Positions 18,100 to 26,185 of a stretch of 64,000 bases of DNA are shown here, in pieces. Made by a program: the position numbers and the translations under genes. The first letter of the stretch is position 1. Each line of letters begins with the position of its first letter. The stretch is from an uncultured Myxococcaceae bacterium (GTDB lineage Bacteria > Myxococcota_A > Polyangia > Polyangiales > Ga0077539), in assembly GCA_945952225.1 (NCBI GenBank), contig CAMFHP010000028.1:1-64000 (forward strand). Reading direction: 5' to 3'. The notes under the pieces were generated by a model. The model was not told the origin of the DNA. It saw nothing but the letters and a program-made list of their open reading frames with translations, and searched no databases.

Positions 18100-18654
18100 T
18101 CAGGTGCGGTTCGCGGCGAAGCATCCGAGCGCCGTCACGAGCACGCTCGGCACGAGCCCCAGCACCAGCGCGCGCGCCACGAGCATGCTGCCGAGAAAGA
18201 CGTACTGGTGAAAGGGCTGGTTCGGGTCGAGGCAGCGCTGGAGCACGTCGGCGCGCGCCGGGTCCCAGCCCACGAGCACCGACGAGAGCACCGCCGCCGT
18301 GAGCACCGCGGTGGCGTAGCGCGAGAAGGCCGTGCCCCAGAGCTTCTTGCGCATGAGCATGAAGAGCATCACGCCCACCAGCGACGACCCGAAGGCGTAG
18401 CCCCCGGCGGCGATGAGGCCGTTGTTGCTCGCCTGCTCGCACATCTCCTGCGTGAGGTAGCCCGTGCCCGGCGCGTTCACGATCACCGTGGTGTTGCCGG
18501 TGTTCGCGACGCCAGGGTCCGTCGGCGCGGGCTGCGCGTTGGGGAGCGGTGCGGCGGCGTTCGGATCCGTCGACGCGTCGCCCGCGGGGGCGGGGTCGGC
18601 GGGCCAGCTCGGGGTGCCGTTGCGGGGCTGAAAGAAGGCCACGTGAGGGTGCAT
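18100..18654 (-). CDS. Three-helix membrane protein upstream of the tubulin-like gene
   Basis: This 184-residue protein starts with a ~65-residue Pro/Asp/Ala-rich tail, then has a soluble stretch (YLTQEMCEQASNNGL) and three hydrophobic helices: GGYAFGSSLVGVMLFMLM, YATAVLTAAVLSSVLVGW and a long one from FLGSMLVARALVL to the end. The family is unknown to me. It is read in the same direction as the tubulin-like gene, 82 bp upstream, and begins at the divergent gap facing the VWA gene. A membrane anchor for the filament system is plausible. Confidence 0.75.
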   Translation of the reverse strand: MHPHVAFFQPRNGTPSWPADPAPAGDASTDPNAAAPLPNAQPAPTDPGVANTGNTTVIVNAPGTGYLTQEMCEQASNNGLIAAGGYAFGSSLVGVMLFMLMRKKLWGTAFSRYATAVLTAAVLSSVLVGWDPARADVLQRCLDPNQPFHQYVFLGSMLVARALVLGLVPSVLVTALGCFAANRT

Positions 18655-18798
18655 CGCGACGGGCGCAAGGCTTCCGTCGCAGGGCGGGCGGAGTCAAGTA
18701 CAAGTCCGCGGCGACGGTGAGGCGCGGTGGTCGGGCGTGATGGCGGGCCCTATGTCATCGCCGTTGCGTGGCGGGCGACGCGGGCAGAAGCTCCCGCG

Positions 18799-18814
18799 CG
18801 CCGTGTTCACGGCG
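18799..18814. promoter_or_regulatory. Perfect inverted repeat next to the VWA gene RBS
   Basis: In the 174-bp divergent gap between the membrane protein and the VWA gene lies CGCCGTG-TT-CACGGCG, a perfect 7-bp inverted repeat. It abuts the ribosome-binding GGAGGA at 18815-18820. It could be an operator shared by the divergent units or an mRNA hairpin limiting initiation. Seen in sequence; function is inference. Confidence 0.35.
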
Positions 18815-18828
18815 GGAGGACCACACTC

Positions 18829-19749
18829 ATGGGCTACGGTGGGTACAGCTACGAGGCGCACCAGGCGATCACGTCGGCGCGCGCGCAACAGCCTGCGGCG
18901 CAGGTGTTCGCGAAGGGCGACGTGCACGCGAAGATGAACCCGAAGGGCGTGAAGCTCCGCGAGTGCCGCGACAGCGCCGAGCACCCGAACTCGGTGGGCA
19001 TCGTGTTCGCGCTCGACATCAGCGGGTCGATGGGCGCGATCCCCGAGCTGCTCGCGCGCCGTGAGCTCCCGCGCTTCATGAAGGTGCTGCTCGATTGCGG
19101 GGTCACCGACCCGCAGATCCTCTTCATGGCCTTCGCCGACGCGCGCTACGACGTCACGCCGCTGCAGGTCGGGCAGTTCGAGTCGACCGCCGAGCTCATG
19201 GACAAGTGGCTCACCATGACCTCGATGTTCAACGGCGCGCGCGGCACGGCCTACACGGGCCCGCTCCAGGGCGGCGAGAGCTACGAGCTGGCGCTGCACT
19301 TCATCGCGAAGCACACGGCCGTCGACGGGTGGGAGAAGCGCCGTCGCAAGGGCTACGTGTTCATGACCGGCGACGAGGAGGCCTATCCCTCGGTGCCCCG
19401 CGAGACCGTGTCGCTCGTGCTCGGCTACGACCCGCAGGAAGACATCCCCCTCGAAACGGTGATGACCGCGCTGCGCGAGCGGTGGGAGCCGTTCTTCGTC
19501 ATTCCCGACCACGGTCGTCGCGGCGTCGAGCCCTTCTGGCAGAAGCACTTCGGCGCGAACACGATCGTGCTCGACGGACCCGTCGACACCTGCGCGGTCT
19601 CGGCGCTCCTCGTGGCCTTCGGCGAGGGCGTGCTCCACGACCTCACGCAGGCCGAAGAGGTGCTCCGCAAGAGCGGAACGGAGCCCGCGCGGGTGAAGGC
19701 CTCGATCCAGGCGATCACGCCCTGGTTCAAGGCGCGCGCCGCGAAGTGA
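18829..19749 (+). CDS. VWA-domain protein divergent from the tubulin-like operon
   Basis: This is a 306-residue protein with a von Willebrand A domain. The metal-ion-dependent adhesion site motif D-I-S-G-S (63-67) lies on the first strand (IVFALDISGSMG), followed by LFMAFADARYD and KGYVFMTGDEEAY for the other metal loops. There is no signal peptide or membrane helix, so it is probably cytoplasmic. VWA proteins mediate metal-dependent protein contacts; a VWA partner is part of the described neighbourhood of FtsZl tubulin-like proteins. The ATG at 18829 has GGAGGA 8 bp upstream, one of the best ribosome sites in the window; upstream in-frame codons lack one. It is divergent from the membrane/tubulin-like operon, allowing shared regulation. 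Confidence 0.88.
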   Translation: MGYGGYSYEAHQAITSARAQQPAAQVFAKGDVHAKMNPKGVKLRECRDSAEHPNSVGIVFALDISGSMGAIPELLARRELPRFMKVLLDCGVTDPQILFMAFADARYDVTPLQVGQFESTAELMDKWLTMTSMFNGARGTAYTGPLQGGESYELALHFIAKHTAVDGWEKRRRKGYVFMTGDEEAYPSVPRETVSLVLGYDPQEDIPLETVMTALRERWEPFFVIPDHGRRGVEPFWQKHFGANTIVLDGPVDTCAVSALLVAFGEGVLHDLTQAEEVLRKSGTEPARVKASIQAITPWFKARAAK

Positions 19750-19864
19750 CACGCTGTCGACGCCGCGCGACACGCTGAGGCGTCACGGCAACGTCTCGCG
19801 CACTTCGAACTCCCACGCTGCGCGTCTCCGTTTTCGGCACACGCGCTGCTCTGCGCGCGTCGCC

Positions 19865-20581
19865 ATGTCGCCCCATCGCTTCGCCGTCGTCGCGCTCGTC
19901 ACCACGCTGTTCGCACCCGCCGTCGTGCGCGCCGATCCGTGGCACCTCACGGTCTCGGCGGGCACGGACTTCCCCATCGCCGCGGGCGCGCGCGTCGACG
20001 TCGAGGGCCCGCTGCGGCTGCGTCTCTCGACCTCGGTGGGTGTGATGCCGGGCGCCTACGTCGACGCCATCAACGCCATCGGAACCTCCGCGGGCTGGTA
20101 CACCGACTCCGAGGCCCAGCTCATTCGCACGGCGCTGCGGAGCTCGTTCGTGTGGCGCACGCACGTGGGGTGGCGTCCGTGGCCGCGGCTGCCGCTCACG
20201 GTGATGGCGGGCTACGGGCTCGTGACGCTCGGCGGCGGCGCGAGCGCGCAGGAGCTCATCGCGGGCGTGACGGGCGCGACCATTCCGCCGGGCACGGGCA
20301 GCGGCACGTACTCGTACGCGGTGCGGTCGACGCTGCACATGGTCGACGTCGAGGTGGGGTGGTCGTGGCGCTTCTTCTCCGACCGCCTTGAAGTGTCGGC
20401 GTGCGTGGGCTTCGCGGGCACGGCCTCGTCGCACACGACCATCACGCCGCAGTACACCCCGCGGAATCCCAACGCCGCCGCGGCCTTCACGAACTACGGC
20501 GCGCAGTACCTCGACGACACGCTCCAGTCGTACGTGTTCACGCCGGTGCTGTCGCTGTGGGCGGGCTGGCGCGTCTTCTGA
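19865..20581 (+). CDS. Predicted outer-membrane beta-barrel-like exported protein
   Basis: The N-terminus is a Sec signal ending near VVRADP. The 238-residue protein then consists of alternating amphipathic strands (WHLTVSAGTDFPIAAGARVDV, LPLTVMAGYGLVTLG, VDVEVGWSWRFF) and ends in aromatic LSLWAGWRVF, the usual terminal strand of an outer-membrane barrel. It lacks identifiable domains, so the role is unknown. It is read in the same direction as the VWA gene, 115 bp behind it. Confidence 0.65.
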   Translation: MSPHRFAVVALVTTLFAPAVVRADPWHLTVSAGTDFPIAAGARVDVEGPLRLRLSTSVGVMPGAYVDAINAIGTSAGWYTDSEAQLIRTALRSSFVWRTHVGWRPWPRLPLTVMAGYGLVTLGGGASAQELIAGVTGATIPPGTGSGTYSYAVRSTLHMVDVEVGWSWRFFSDRLEVSACVGFAGTASSHTTITPQYTPRNPNAAAAFTNYGAQYLDDTLQSYVFTPVLSLWAGWRVF

Positions 20582-20651
20582 TCGCGGCCTGCGCGTCACA
20601 CGGAAATCGCTTCCGCACAGGGTCTCCGCGACGATAGAACGTCGCGCTGCC

Positions 20652-21866
20652 GTGCTCTCCCGCATCCCCGACCGCAACGTCCGCGTCATCTACCTCTCGA
20701 TGCTCCTCGTGAGCACCGCCTACGGAATCGCCGTGGCCGTGCTCTCGCTGCACCTCACCGCGCACGGCATCCCGAAGCTCGCGATGGGCGGCCTCGCGTC
20801 GGCCTTCGCGCTCGGGCTCATGGTGTGCTCCGGCGCCGCGGGATGGCTCGTCGCGCGCGTCGGCCCGAAGCGTGTGCTCGCGGGGGCGCTCTTCGGCTAC
20901 GCGGTGTGCGTCTCGCTCTTTCCGCTCTGGTCGACGGTGCCTGCGCTCACCGTGGCGCGCTTCTTCGACGGCGCGTCGAGCGCGTTCATCTGGGTCGCCG
21001 CCGAGACCGCGCTCCTCGCCGTGGCCGACCGCACGCACAAGGGCGTGATCATGAGCGGCTACGCCGTGGCCTTCGCGCTGGGCTACGTGATCGGACCGCT
21101 CGTGGCCTCGGGCGTGGTGCACCTGCACAGCACGTCGGCGTCGTTCCTCGTGTCGGGCGCGCTGGGCCTCGCGTCGTCGATGGTGGTCGCGCGCGGCCTC
21201 GACGGACGGCTCCAGCACTCGCACGACGAGGCCCACGGCGACGCGCCGGTCACCGACCTCGCGGCCATCGCGTGGCGCATCAAGACCTCGTGCGCGGGGG
21301 CCTTCGCGTACGGGTACTTCCAGGCCTCGGTGGTGCTCTTTCTCCCGCTCTTTCTCATCGAGTCGCGGGGCGTTCCCGAGAAGCACACGATCTTCGTCAC
21401 GGCCTTCTTCGCCGCGGGAATGCTCGGCCTCACCACCACCCTCGCGCGCCTCGGCGACCGCCACGGACACCTCCGCGTCATGGCCCTCCTCGGCCTCGTG
21501 GGCGCCTCGATGGTGGGCGCCTTCGTGGCCCTGCCGAACTTCGCGCTCATGTGCGCCGCGGTCTTCATCGCCGGGGCCACCCTCGCGTCGATCTCGCCGC
21601 TGAGCCTCGCGCTCCAGGGCGTCGTCTCACCCCCGCAGGATCTCGGCCGCGCCAACGCGCTCTACAACGCCGCGTACGCCGTGGGCATCCTCCTCGGGCC
21701 GCCTGTCTCGGGCGCGATCTTTCAGCACCGCGGCGGCGTCGCGATGCTCCTGCACCTCACGGCGCTGTGGCTCGGCTTCGTGGCCATCGCGTGGGTCTTC
21801 GCCGCCGACGATCCGCGGGCCCGCGCGCGCGCCGCCGCGCCCGTCGCCGACACCGAACTGCCCTGA
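20652..21866 (+). CDS. MFS transporter
   Basis: This 404-residue protein has about twelve hydrophobic helices. After helix 2 it has the loop GWLVARVGPKRVLAG, a version of the MFS loop 2-3 motif (GxLaDrxGrkr), and a related RLGDRHGHLRV follows after helix 8. It is therefore a major-facilitator carrier of the inner membrane with unknown substrate, most like the sugar/drug exporter branches. The GTG at 20652 is selected because the preceding residues are Arg-rich and not membrane-like. It ends 2 bp from the convergent TMTC-like gene. Confidence 0.85.
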   Translation: MLSRIPDRNVRVIYLSMLLVSTAYGIAVAVLSLHLTAHGIPKLAMGGLASAFALGLMVCSGAAGWLVARVGPKRVLAGALFGYAVCVSLFPLWSTVPALTVARFFDGASSAFIWVAAETALLAVADRTHKGVIMSGYAVAFALGYVIGPLVASGVVHLHSTSASFLVSGALGLASSMVVARGLDGRLQHSHDEAHGDAPVTDLAAIAWRIKTSCAGAFAYGYFQASVVLFLPLFLIESRGVPEKHTIFVTAFFAAGMLGLTTTLARLGDRHGHLRVMALLGLVGASMVGAFVALPNFALMCAAVFIAGATLASISPLSLALQGVVSPPQDLGRANALYNAAYAVGILLGPPVSGAIFQHRGGVAMLLHLTALWLGFVAIAWVFAADDPRARARAAAPVADTELP

Positions 21867-21868
21867 AT

Positions 21869-23938
21869 CTACGGCGTCTCGCGCGGCTGGAGCGCGGCGT
21901 TCACCCGGGCTTCGAGGGCGCGCGCTTCCGGTGACACGGGCTCCGTCGTGAGGAGCGGCGCGAGCGTCCTCCGCGCGGCGTCGACCATGTGCAGCGAGAG
22001 CAGCGCGTCGCACTGGGCGAGGGTGCGCGCGGGCGTGTTCGGCGGCTGCTGCATCACGGGTGCACCCGCCCGGTCGAGGGCCTGCGCGAGCGCGAGGATT
22101 CCCCCGTTCGCCGGATCGCGCGCCGCGGCCTGACGGAGCGTCGCCAGGGCCTCGGGCCAGCGTCCCGTCGTGGCCTGCACCAGCGCGAGGTTCTGCCACG
22201 CGAGCCACGCATCGGGCGTCGCGCGGAGCACCTCCACGAGCTGCCGTTCGGCCTCGGCGTACGACCCCGTGCGGGCGTGGGCGATGGCCCGCGCGATGCG
22301 GTACTGAAAGGCCGTGCGACGGGCCTCGCGCACCGCGGGCGACCAGCGCACCTCGACGCTCCCGAGGCGCGTCGTGAGGCGCACCGGCGGAGGAGCACCC
22401 GCGTCGATGGCGTCGAAGAAGTCACGCACCCGCAGGAGCGTCTCGGGGTCGCGATCGGGGGTGGCCGCGCCGAGGGCCGCCGCGAGCTTCAGCGCGAGCT
22501 CGGTGTCGTAGTACGGGTGCCGCAGCGTGCGGGCCGCGTCGACGCCGCGCGCGTAGAGCCGCACGGCCTCGTCGATGCGCCCCTCGCTCTGTCGGATGCG
22601 CGCGAGCTCGGCCCACCCGTACGCGCTCTCGGGGCTCACGCGGACGTCGTTCTGCCACAGGTCTTCGTCGGTGATGAAGTCGCCCACGTGACTCACGGTG
22701 ATCGCCGCGCACGCGAGCGCCGCCGCGCCCACCGCACCCGCCGCGAGCGGAACCTTCGCAGCCCGCGTCACGCCCCGCGCCGCGAGCGCCGCCACGCCGA
22801 GCATCGGGAGGTACAGGCACCGCGGCGACGCGAGCGTCATCAGGTGCAGGTCGAACACGTTGAGCACCAGCGCGAGGGGAACGATCCACCACGCGAGGTC
22901 CGCGGCCCACACGCGCCACGCGGGCGTGCGCCAGGCCTTCACCGCCACCATCGCGCAGAGGGTCAGCGCGACGGCGCCCACGGCCACGCTCCACGGCGCA
23001 TACGACGACGCCCCCGAGGCCGACCACGTGCGATAGCCCACCTGCGCCGCGGGATGCAGCGGCGCCACCGTGAGCGCGGTGTAGTACCCGAGCGTCGAGA
23101 GCACGCGCTGCACCGTGTCTCCGAGGCCCGTGAAGGCCTGCGCGAGCTGCGACGGCGGCACCACGAGCACGCGCACCACGAGGGCCCCCGCGAGCACCGC
23201 GCCCGCCTGCCACGACGCCCGACGACGCGCCGCGCTCGCGCCCCTGCACCACGCGTCGAGGGCGAGCATCGGGAGCACGGCCACCGCGGCCTCCTTCGCG
23301 AGGAGGCTCAGCGCGAGGAGGGCGCCGGCGATCCACCCGCGGTGCTTGCGCTCGCCGTCGAGCGTGCGCAGCGCGAGGAGCGCGAAGAGGGCCATCCAGA
23401 GGTCCGTGGCGCCCGAGATCCAGGTCACCGAGGTGGGCCGCGACGGATGCAGCGCGAAGAGGGCGGCGCCCGCGGCCGCGGCGAGGTCGCGCGTGTTGTC
23501 GTCGCCCGCGTCGAGGCGCCTGCGCACGAAGCCGAAGGCCAGCAGCGTGTTGGCCACGTGGAGCGCGAGGTTCACCGCGTGGTACCCGAGCGGCGACGCG
23601 CCGAACACCTGCCAGGAGAGCGCGTACACCGCGGTCACGAGCGGGCGCCAGTAGAGCAGCGCACGGGCCTCGCCGGTCTCGGTCACCGCCGACGCGTGCA
23701 CGAAGTTGCCCGCGAGCAGCGAGGGCAGGCGCGCGAGCTCGTGGAGGTACGCGTTCGAGGCGATGAGCGTGTGGTCGTCCCACACGAAGTTGCCCACGAG
23801 GCCCGGCGCGAACACCACCACCGTGACCAGCGTGAGGAGCGCGACGAGCTTCGACCGCGGAGACATGGCCTTCTCGTCACCCTCACGCATCGTCACGACC
23901 TCTGCCACGCCCGCGTTTGGAGCGTCAACGGTTGCCAC
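21869..23938 (-). CDS. TMTC-like membrane glycosyltransferase with TPR domain
   Basis: This 689-residue protein has a GT-C-type membrane part and a soluble C-terminal TPR part. After the first helix comes FVWDDHTLIASN, the acidic loop of dolichyl-phosphate-mannose-type transferases of the TMTC family. LHPSRPTSVTWISGATDLW and SLLAKEAAVAVLPML follow, which are the family's conserved helices. About ten hydrophobic helices are visible up to ~410. From ~430 on there are TPR-like helices (AYGWAELARIRQSEGRIDEA, WLAWQNLALVQATTGRWPEA). Such enzymes O-glycosylate extracytoplasmic proteins using a lipid-linked sugar; the acceptor is unknown. The GTG start overlaps the paralogue upstream by 14 bp; ATGs at 23890 and 23866 are alternatives. 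Confidence 0.78.
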   Translation of the reverse strand: MATVDAPNAGVAEVVTMREGDEKAMSPRSKLVALLTLVTVVVFAPGLVGNFVWDDHTLIASNAYLHELARLPSLLAGNFVHASAVTETGEARALLYWRPLVTAVYALSWQVFGASPLGYHAVNLALHVANTLLAFGFVRRRLDAGDDNTRDLAAAAGAALFALHPSRPTSVTWISGATDLWMALFALLALRTLDGERKHRGWIAGALLALSLLAKEAAVAVLPMLALDAWCRGASAARRRASWQAGAVLAGALVVRVLVVPPSQLAQAFTGLGDTVQRVLSTLGYYTALTVAPLHPAAQVGYRTWSASGASSYAPWSVAVGAVALTLCAMVAVKAWRTPAWRVWAADLAWWIVPLALVLNVFDLHLMTLASPRCLYLPMLGVAALAARGVTRAAKVPLAAGAVGAAALACAAITVSHVGDFITDEDLWQNDVRVSPESAYGWAELARIRQSEGRIDEAVRLYARGVDAARTLRHPYYDTELALKLAAALGAATPDRDPETLLRVRDFFDAIDAGAPPPVRLTTRLGSVEVRWSPAVREARRTAFQYRIARAIAHARTGSYAEAERQLVEVLRATPDAWLAWQNLALVQATTGRWPEALATLRQAAARDPANGGILALAQALDRAGAPVMQQPPNTPARTLAQCDALLSLHMVDAARRTLAPLLTTEPVSPEARALEARVNAALQPRETP

Positions 23939-25562
23939 CCGCGGCGAGCTGCTGGCGCGCGGCGGCTTCGAGCGCGTCGGCGTCGCGCGTCCACCGCGCG
24001 CGTCGGCGCATGAGGGCGAGGCGGGCGAGGGCGTCGGCGGGACGTCCGCGCATCAGCAGCAGCCGCGCGTAGTTCGCTTCGAAGCCCGCGTTGTCGGGAT
24101 CACCCTGCGCCATGCGTTGAAAGTCGCGCTCGGCGCCGTCGAGGTCGCCGATGCGGGCGCGCACCATCGCGGAGCATCCCCACGCGCGGGCGTAGTCTCC
24201 CTTGCGCTGCGTGGCCGCGGTGCACAGCGCGAGCGCCGCGCGCAGGTCGCCGTCGCGGAGCTTGAAGACCCCCAGCGCGGTGAGCCCCACGGGCGCGTCG
24301 GGGCTCGTCTCGACGGAAGCCGTCCAGAACGATTCGTCGTCGTGCCAGTCGGCGGCGCGCGCGGCGGTGAGGGCCGCGAGCGAGAGCATCCACACGGCGG
24401 CGAGGGCCGACACCGCGCGGGGCGAGACGCGCGTCGCGAGGCGCGAGAACCCGTAGGCCGTGAGGGCCGCGGTGAAGGCGCTCCCGAAGTAGAGCAGCCG
24501 CTCGGCGTACATCACCGAGTAGTTGGCCTCGACGGAGCACACCGCGCCCAGCGTGAGCAGCGTCACCACCGCGCAGAGCGAGGCCCACGGGCGCTCCCGA
24601 CGGAGCCTCCACGCGACGACGCCGAGACCCGCGAGCGTGAGGGCGCCCGCGACGAGCTTCACGTCGAGCCACGGACGCGTCGCGAACACCCCGGGGCCGT
24701 ACAGGTGTTGCAACTCCACCGGCGCGACGAACTGCGTGAGCGCGTGCCCCACGAGGCGCACGCCGGTGATCCGTTGCAGCCACCAGGGCTCGGCGCGCAG
24801 CGGGTTCATCACCGCGTCGTCGAGAAAGCCCTGCACCCCGCCACACGTGTACGCACGCGCCGCGAGCACCGCCGCGAACGTGGCCGCATACACCGCGTGT
24901 CGCGCGTAGAGCACGAAGGAGCGCGGTCGTCGCATCACGAGGTCGTGCGCGACGAGCGTGGGGAGCAGCAGCACGGCGGATTCCTTCGAGAGCAGCGCCG
25001 CCGCGAACGCGAGCGCGGCGCCCACGCGCGAACGGCCGTCGTCGCGCGTGTGGAGCGCGAGGGCCGCGAGCGCGAAGAGGGCCGACGTGAGCTCGGCCTG
25101 ACCGACGCCCGCGTACACCGCGTCGGTGTGGAGCGTGTGCACCGCGAAGAGCGCCCCCGCGAGCGCCGCCACGCGGAGCCCCGCGCCCGCACCGAGCGTG
25201 AGCGCGAACACCATCGCCGTGACCGCGCCGTGCAGGAGCGCGTTGATCGCATGAACGACCGCGGGCGAGGGGCCGAACACCGCGCGCTCCACCGCGAAGA
25301 GGAGCGTCTGCAACGGACGCCACGCGCCCACCATGCCGGGCGTTCCGCGGGCGACTCCGAAGGCGTCGTATTCGAACACGCGCGTCCACGAGACGGCGCC
25401 GGTGACCACGGGGTGCGCCTCGATCACCGCGTGGTCGTCGATGACGTAGCCGTTGCCGAGCGCGCCGAGGTGGAGCCCCGTCGCGAGCGCCGCGAGCAGG
25501 GCCCCGACGGTGCGCGGTGCGGGAGGCGTCGGAGGCGCGGGCGTCGTGGCGTCGGGCTGCAT
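23925..25562 (-). CDS. TMTC-like membrane glycosyltransferase, tandem paralogue
   Basis: This 545-residue protein is a paralogue of the neighbour at 21869. It has the acidic loop YVIDDHAVIEAH after helix 1, LHTDAVYAGVGQAELTSALFAL, and LLSKESAVLLLPTLVAHD. About ten membrane helices run to residue ~395, followed by a shorter TPR-like tail (VGLTALGVFKLRDGDLRAA, FEANYARLLLMRGRPADA). It should also be a lipid-linked-sugar O-glycosyltransferase of the inner membrane. The pair overlaps by 14 bp and is clearly co-expressed; they may act as two subunits or on different acceptors. It is the upstream gene of the pair. Confidence 0.78.
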   Translation of the reverse strand: MQPDATTPAPPTPPAPRTVGALLAALATGLHLGALGNGYVIDDHAVIEAHPVVTGAVSWTRVFEYDAFGVARGTPGMVGAWRPLQTLLFAVERAVFGPSPAVVHAINALLHGAVTAMVFALTLGAGAGLRVAALAGALFAVHTLHTDAVYAGVGQAELTSALFALAALALHTRDDGRSRVGAALAFAAALLSKESAVLLLPTLVAHDLVMRRPRSFVLYARHAVYAATFAAVLAARAYTCGGVQGFLDDAVMNPLRAEPWWLQRITGVRLVGHALTQFVAPVELQHLYGPGVFATRPWLDVKLVAGALTLAGLGVVAWRLRRERPWASLCAVVTLLTLGAVCSVEANYSVMYAERLLYFGSAFTAALTAYGFSRLATRVSPRAVSALAAVWMLSLAALTAARAADWHDDESFWTASVETSPDAPVGLTALGVFKLRDGDLRAALALCTAATQRKGDYARAWGCSAMVRARIGDLDGAERDFQRMAQGDPDNAGFEANYARLLLMRGRPADALARLALMRRRARWTRDADALEAAARQQLAAGGNR

Positions 25563-25627
25563 ACGCGAAGGGGCGACACAGATACCGCGACCGCGCCGCG
25601 GGTGTCATGCGCGAGACGCAGCCGCGC

Positions 25628-26053
25628 TCACGGCTTGAAGGGCGCCCCGTAACACGGGATGTGCTCCCGCATCTGTTCGCGCATCTGCCGCCGCGCGTCC
25701 GCCGCGTCGCGTTGTCGTCGTCGCGCCCGCGCCGCGTCGAAGGCCGGTCGTGCCGCGGTGACGTCGGCGGTGGTGGCGCCATCGCACGCCTCGCGTCCTC
25801 CGTCGGCATCGCCTGCATCGCCCGCGTCGTGCGCGGTCTCCACGTCGTCGGCGCGCGCGGCGTCGTGCAGGGCGCTCGCATCGACCGCGGCCTCGGGGGC
25901 GCGCGGCGAGACCTCACGCGCTTCGGGACGACACGCGCCGAGGGCCATCGCGAAGGCCACCCCCGCGAGGGGCGTACGCGCACAGAACGGGCACACGACA
26001 CCCACACGAATGTGGCGCGCACAGCGAACACACGGAACGAGCTGGGGGATCAC
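25628..26053 (-). CDS. Zinc-ribbon plus lipobox-like membrane segment protein
   Basis: This 141-residue protein begins at a GTG with AAGGAG 7 bp before it. Residues 7-25 form a four-Cys zinc ribbon, CVRCARHIRVGVVCPFC. This is followed directly by a hydrophobic stretch ending in AMALGAC, which looks like a lipobox or a single membrane anchor. The C-terminal ~100 residues are an Asp/Ala linker and an Arg-rich helix (QRDAADARRQMREQMREHI). A cytoplasmic zinc ribbon in front of a lipobox is odd; whether it is lipidated is unclear. It diverges from the large Cys-rich lipoprotein across 132 bp. Confidence 0.65.
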   Translation of the reverse strand: MIPQLVPCVRCARHIRVGVVCPFCARTPLAGVAFAMALGACRPEAREVSPRAPEAAVDASALHDAARADDVETAHDAGDAGDADGGREACDGATTADVTAARPAFDAARARRRQRDAADARRQMREQMREHIPCYGAPFKP

Positions 26054-26185
26054 GGGGATGCTCCTTCGCGGTGGGGCTGAAGTGGTCACCGCGCGCGGAC
26101 CGTTGGGACGTACGAGGGTGCGCGAAGGCGCCTCGAAAATCGCGCCGTGTCGAGGGCGAGGCGTTGTACTTCTCGGAGCGATTCC

